Of a stretch of 64,000 bases of DNA, positions 60,273 to 64,000 are shown piece by piece. The DNA is taken from assembly GCA_023229525.1 (NCBI GenBank), contig JALNZC010000021.1, positions 5,243 through 69,242 on the forward strand, read 5' to 3'. Position 1 is the first letter of the stretch; every line of letters starts with the position of its first letter. The notes under the pieces were generated by a model, which saw only the letters and a list, made by a program, of their open reading frames with translations, was not told the DNA's origin and ran no database searches. Both the position numbers and the translations under genes were made by a program. The stretch comes from Bacteroidales bacterium. Its GTDB lineage: Bacteria; Bacteroidota; Bacteroidia; Bacteroidales; FEN-979.

Positions 60273-61490
60273 ATGCAGAGAGTTGTAATCACAGGTATGG
60301 GCATTTATTCGGTGATCGGAAAAAATCTCACCGAAGTCAGAGAATCACTATACGCTGGTAAATCGGGAGTCATCTTTGACCCACGCAGGAAAGAGATGGG
60401 GTTCCGATCGGCCTTGACGGGCATGGTAGACCGTCCTCAACTCAAAGGAGTACTAGACCGTCGTTTGCGGGTGGGGTTACCTGTACATGGTGAATATGCC
60501 TATATTTCTACCCTTGAAGCGCTTCAAAATGCAAACATTGATCAGACCTTTCTGGATAACCGCGAAATAGGAATTTTATTCGGAAATGATAGCTCTGCTG
60601 TTCCCGTGGTTGAGTCGGTGGATATTCTTCGTCAGAAAAAAGATACCATGATGATCGGATCAGGTTATATTTTCCAGTCGATGAATTCGACAATATCAAT
60701 GAATCTATCCGTCATCTTCAGGTTAAAAGGAATAAATTTCACCATAAGCGGCGCCTGTGCGAGTGGTTCGCACGCGATCGGTATAGGTTATCTTTTAATC
60801 AAACAAGGATTACAGGATATTATTATCTGCGGTGGTGCTCAGGAGATCAATGCCGAATCGACTGCCAGCTTTGATGCTTTGAATGCTTTTTCCATCCGTG
60901 AATCTGAGCCTGCAAAAGCTTCCCGCCCTTTTGACCGCGACCGCGATGGTCTTGTTCCCAGCGGTGGCGCTGGAACCGTGATTCTTGAAAGCTATGAATC
61001 GGCGATGCGACGGGGCGCAACAATTTATGGTGAGGTCATTGGTTATGGATTTTCTTCCAACGGAGAACATATTTCCATGCCCAATGTGGATGGACCGGTC
61101 AAAGCCATGCAAAAAGCACTTTCAGATGCCGGGATCCGATCCCATGAAATCGATTATATCAATGCACATGCAACTTCCACTCCCGCAGGCGACAGCAACG
61201 AAGCCAAATCGATCGATGCTGTATTTGGTTCTTCCAAACCACTGGTCAGCAGTACAAAATCGATGACCGGGCATGAAATGTGGATGGGTGGTGCAAGCGA
61301 AGTGATCTATTCAACATTGATGATGAACCATTCTTTTGTTGCCCCGAATATAAACCTAGAAAATGTTGACGAGTTCACTGCCATTTTGAATATCGCCACT
61401 CAGACAACACCGATGGAAATCCGTGCCTTTCTCTCAAACTCTTTCGGATTTGGCGGTACCAATTCTTCTCTGATTATCAGAAAAATGTAA
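60273..61490 (+). CDS. Beta-ketoacyl-ACP synthase (KS, aryl-polyene type)
   Basis: 405 residues of the thiolase fold with a Cys-His-His triad: Cys in SGACASGSHAIG, His in INAHATSTPAGDSNE, and His in KSMTGHEMWMGGASE. RPFDRDRDGLVPSGGAG and FGFGGTNSSL are further KS signatures. KS enzymes condense malonyl-ACP with the growing chain, here probably extending an aryl starter. It follows the reductase by 36 bp and precedes the ACP gene. Confidence 0.94.
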   Translation: MQRVVITGMGIYSVIGKNLTEVRESLYAGKSGVIFDPRRKEMGFRSALTGMVDRPQLKGVLDRRLRVGLPVHGEYAYISTLEALQNANIDQTFLDNREIGILFGNDSSAVPVVESVDILRQKKDTMMIGSGYIFQSMNSTISMNLSVIFRLKGINFTISGACASGSHAIGIGYLLIKQGLQDIIICGGAQEINAESTASFDALNAFSIRESEPAKASRPFDRDRDGLVPSGGAGTVILESYESAMRRGATIYGEVIGYGFSSNGEHISMPNVDGPVKAMQKALSDAGIRSHEIDYINAHATSTPAGDSNEAKSIDAVFGSSKPLVSSTKSMTGHEMWMGGASEVIYSTLMMNHSFVAPNINLENVDEFTAILNIATQTTPMEIRAFLSNSFGFGGTNSSLIIRKM

Positions 61491-61515
61491 TCGCTGTTTT
61501 CATAAAAAAAATTCC

Positions 61516-61523
61516 TATTTTTG
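61516..61523 (+). promoter_or_regulatory. Bacteroidota-type -7 element before the ACP gene
   Basis: TATTTTTG matches TAnnTTTG and lies 9 bases before the ATG at 61533, so ACP and the genes after it may have their own promoter. Confidence 0.5.
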
Positions 61524-61532
61524 CATCGGTTA

Positions 61533-61799
61533 ATGGAGATGATGATGCAAAATGAAGAAATTATCAGGAAAATAAACCAACTTCTGATCGACGAAATTGA
61601 AATTGATGAAAAGCAGATATCCCCTACTGCTGACCTGAAGAAGGATCTTGGCATCGACAGTCTCGACTTTGTTGATTTATTCGTAATTATTGAAAACAAC
61701 TTCGGCTTCAAAATGAAAGTTGAAGAAATGGTCGATGTCAGATCCTTACAAGACTTTTATGGCTATATTACTAAAAATGTTAATCCAAACAACCAATAA
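61533..61799 (+). CDS. Acyl carrier protein
   Basis: 88 residues from the ATG at 61533 (several ATG codons follow, down to 61545, and the exact start is open). The phosphopantetheine Ser lies in DLGIDSLDFVDL, with the usual helix II acidic pattern. It probably carries the aryl starter and growing polyene chain. The acyltransferase gene starts directly after its stop. Confidence 0.92.
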   Translation: MEMMMQNEEIIRKINQLLIDEIEIDEKQISPTADLKKDLGIDSLDFVDLFVIIENNFGFKMKVEEMVDVRSLQDFYGYITKNVNPNNQ

Positions 61800-62720
61800 A
61801 TGTCTTCATGGGAAGGAAAAACCCGGGGAGGTGTTCTGGGCTATAAAATCTTTATCTGGACACTGAAGACCCTGGGCATTTCATTCGCTTACTTTCTTCT
61901 TCGTTTCGTCGTTTTTTATTTCGTTTTTGCTTCCGGGAAAGCCTTCACCGCAATGTTTAACTATTTCCATAAAATGCACCATTACGGTAAAATACGATCA
62001 CTGATTTGCATTTTTAAGAATTACTATCTATTTGGCCAGGTCCTGGTTGACAAAATCGCCATGCTGGCGGGTTGTCAGCCAAAATTCACCTTCAACTTCG
62101 AAGGTGAAGAATACCTTCGTCAGATGGACAAGGGAGGCTTTTTGATCAGCGCCCATGTAGGTAATTGGGAAATCGCGGGTCAACTGCTGAATCGCCTTGA
62201 AAAGAAAATCAACATCATCCTTTTTGATGCAGAGCATCAGCAAATTAAAAATTATTTATCCGGAGTACTGACCAACCGGAATGTCAATTTCATCGTTATC
62301 CGCGATAATTATTCACATTTACTTGAGATAAAACAAGCACTTGCCGATAAAGAGATCATTGCCATGCATGGCGACCGGTTTATTGAAGGAAATAAGACTG
62401 TGGTAGTCGATTTCCTTGGAAAACCTGCCCTTTTCCCGGTGGGACCGGTAAACATGGCATCCAGGTTCAATGTTCCTGTTTCCTTTGTTTTTGCGATAAA
62501 AGAGACCCGGAAACATTATCATTTCTATGCCACACCACTTCTCGAAATACCTTTTTCACGAAACCCTAAACTAAGAGATGATTCTTTGACTGATGCAGTA
62601 AAAGTTTACGTGAAGAAACTGGAAGAAATCCTCATCCGGTATCCACTTCAATGGTTTAACTATTACGATTTCTGGAAAATCCCTGAATCATCATTATCAA
62701 TGCAAGAAACCGTGAACTGA
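61800..62720 (+). CDS. LpxL/HtrB-like acyltransferase
   Basis: 306 residues with an N-terminal membrane segment (about 25-45) and the acyltransferase motif SAHVGNWEIAG, the HxxxxD/E pattern of lipid A biosynthesis acyltransferase-like proteins; MHGDRFIEGN and LFPVGPVNMASRFNVP are further features of the family. In aryl-polyene and flexirubin-type clusters such proteins probably transfer the polyene chain or a fatty acyl group to a lipid head group, or hold the pathway at the inner membrane. It begins one base after the ACP stop. Confidence 0.88.
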   Translation: MSSWEGKTRGGVLGYKIFIWTLKTLGISFAYFLLRFVVFYFVFASGKAFTAMFNYFHKMHHYGKIRSLICIFKNYYLFGQVLVDKIAMLAGCQPKFTFNFEGEEYLRQMDKGGFLISAHVGNWEIAGQLLNRLEKKINIILFDAEHQQIKNYLSGVLTNRNVNFIVIRDNYSHLLEIKQALADKEIIAMHGDRFIEGNKTVVVDFLGKPALFPVGPVNMASRFNVPVSFVFAIKETRKHYHFYATPLLEIPFSRNPKLRDDSLTDAVKVYVKKLEEILIRYPLQWFNYYDFWKIPESSLSMQETVN

Positions 62721-62721
62721 T

Positions 62722-64000
62722 ATGCCCGGCAAAAAATTGCTATTCGTATCTGCCAATCGTTACACGAATCCTTATCCCGTATATCCGCTGGGCCTCTCCT
62801 ATCTTTATACCTACCTTCACGAACGGCTTCCTGATTATCAGATACGGTTATTTGACTTTAACCTGAATTCCTTAAGTACTTTTAAGGAATTTCTGCTCGA
62901 CTTCAATCCCGATTACATCGGACTCTCACTCCGGAACATCGACGATGTAAATTTTTACAGCCAGGAAAGCTTTATCAGCGGTTATACGGCCATCGTGGAT
63001 ACTATCCGTGAAATGGTCCGGTCACCCATCATCATCGGTGGATCCGGATTTTCAATTTATCCCGCTGAATTATTTTCTTTTTTTACTCCCGATTATGGCA
63101 TTCATGGTGAAGGAGAAGAAACCCTGTATAAATTACTGCTCAGTCTTGACAAGGGGATACCTGATTTAAACATCGAAGGACTTGTATACCGGTTAAACGG
63201 AGGCATCGTTATCAATAAGCGTAAACGATTCATCCATGAGCCTGACCTTGATTTAAATAAAGAGCTTATCGGTTTTTATTGGGAGAAGGCCGGAATGGTG
63301 AATATTCAGACCAAACGCGGTTGTCCCTATAATTGCATCTATTGCACCTATCCATTGATCGAGGGGCACGAGGTGAGGACCCTGAATAGCGACAAAGTCA
63401 TCCATACCATATCCGATCTGTATTACCAGTATAAAATTGACTATCTCTTTTTTACCGATTCAGTCTTCAATATCAATAATAGTTACAATATTGAACTGGC
63501 CAGGAAAATGATTGCAGCCAAACTCCCAGTTCATTGGGGCGCTTATTTCTCTCCCCATAATCTGACGCTGGACCAACTTAAATTATATGCCGAAGCAGGG
63601 CTGACGCATATCGAATTTGGCACTGAATCACTCTCAAATACCACCCTGAAACATTATGGTAAACATTTCGATGTAGATGAAGTGGTACGCGTGTCGGAGT
63701 ATTGTAACCAGGTTGGTATTTATTTTTGTCATTTTATGATTATCGGTGGATATGGGGAAACCGAACAGACCATCGACGAGAGTTTTGAGAATTCGAAACG
63801 CATTGAAAATACTGTGTTTTTCCCTTTTATCGGCATGCGTATTTATCCTGGAACCAAAATGTACGAACTGGCCCTGGAAGAGGAAATCATCCATCCGGGT
63901 GATAACTTGCTTGAGCCCGTTTATTATATTGCCCGCGATATCAACTATAGATCACTCAAGGAACGTGCAGAGCAAACCGGTCGCCGTTGGGTATTTCCCG
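62722..64000 (+). CDS. B12-binding radical-SAM protein, cut by the window edge
   Basis: An ATG at 62722, one base after the acyltransferase stop, opens a frame of 426 codons that continues past the window. The N-terminus (about 1-150) is a B12-binding-like Rossmann domain (LLFVSANRYTN, YPLGLSYLYTYL). The radical-SAM motif is RGCPYNCIYC (about residue 195), with GLTHIEFGTESLS and MIIGGYGETEQT after it, as in class B radical-SAM proteins. It may methylate or rearrange the polyene or head group. Such genes are seen in dialkylresorcinol/flexirubin-type clusters. Confidence 0.88.
   Translation, partial: MPGKKLLFVSANRYTNPYPVYPLGLSYLYTYLHERLPDYQIRLFDFNLNSLSTFKEFLLDFNPDYIGLSLRNIDDVNFYSQESFISGYTAIVDTIREMVRSPIIIGGSGFSIYPAELFSFFTPDYGIHGEGEETLYKLLLSLDKGIPDLNIEGLVYRLNGGIVINKRKRFIHEPDLDLNKELIGFYWEKAGMVNIQTKRGCPYNCIYCTYPLIEGHEVRTLNSDKVIHTISDLYYQYKIDYLFFTDSVFNINNSYNIELARKMIAAKLPVHWGAYFSPHNLTLDQLKLYAEAGLTHIEFGTESLSNTTLKHYGKHFDVDEVVRVSEYCNQVGIYFCHFMIIGGYGETEQTIDESFENSKRIENTVFFPFIGMRIYPGTKMYELALEEEIIHPGDNLLEPVYYIARDINYRSLKERAEQTGRRWVFP

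Overview
The window looks like a chromosomal segment of an uncultured or environmental Bacteroidota (Bacteroidales-like) bacterium. The reasons are a SusC/SusD pair inside a glycan-utilisation locus, many exported glycoside hydrolases, lipoproteins with a Cys-Lys-Lys start, DUF5686-type and beta-barrel outer-membrane proteins, Bacteroidota-type promoters (TAnnTTTG at -7, often with a TTTG-like -33 box), and a flexirubin/aryl-polyene-type gene cluster. Both window edges cut genes.

Layout. (1) 1-22 kb, minus strand: a polysaccharide utilisation locus. In transcription order it has a membrane-spanning sensor/HTH regulator, SusC, SusD, a LamG/Ig-like surface lipoprotein, a strong terminator hairpin, a GH144-type lipoprotein, a GH3 beta-glucosidase, a second GH144-type enzyme, a large discoidin/six-hairpin glycosidase, a GPH-type sugar symporter with a coiled-coil insertion, and a GH35 enzyme. 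GH144 plus GH3 suggests a beta-1,2-glucan (sophoro-oligosaccharide) substrate. (2) 22-34 kb: metallophosphoesterase, M23 peptidase, a small membrane-anchored coiled-coil protein, an EXPERA-like membrane protein with an SDR, galactose mutarotase, polyphosphate kinase 2 with galactokinase, a GH92 mannosidase and an EamA permease. (3) 34-50 kb: M64 peptidase, a glycyl-radical enzyme (frameshifted) with its radical-SAM activase, two small beta-barrel proteins, GH31, a sugar MFS permease, a transglutaminase lipoprotein and a DUF5686 outer-membrane protein. (4) 50.08-57.75 kb: a compact integrated element bounded by a 46-bp direct repeat of the 3' part of a tRNA-Arg(ACG). It carries a tyrosine recombinase, two small HTH proteins, a PD-(D/E)XK-like nuclease, a protein with family-A DNA-polymerase-like motifs, a winged-helix-like protein and four exported cargo proteins. 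It has no recognisable relaxase or capsid gene. (5) 57.9-64 kb: aromatic ammonia-lyase, ketoreductase, ketosynthase, acyl carrier protein, LpxL-like acyltransferase and a B12-binding radical-SAM protein, the start of an aryl-polyene/flexirubin-type pathway.

Two kinds of short repeat recur across the chromosomal part. One is a GC-rich palindrome of about 26-50 bp (five copies). The other is short stretches of degenerate 7-24 bp tandem units, mostly just after stop codons, but twice in frame inside genes (the glycyl-radical enzyme and its activase). The most novel candidate is the tRNA-integrated element with its polymerase-like protein.
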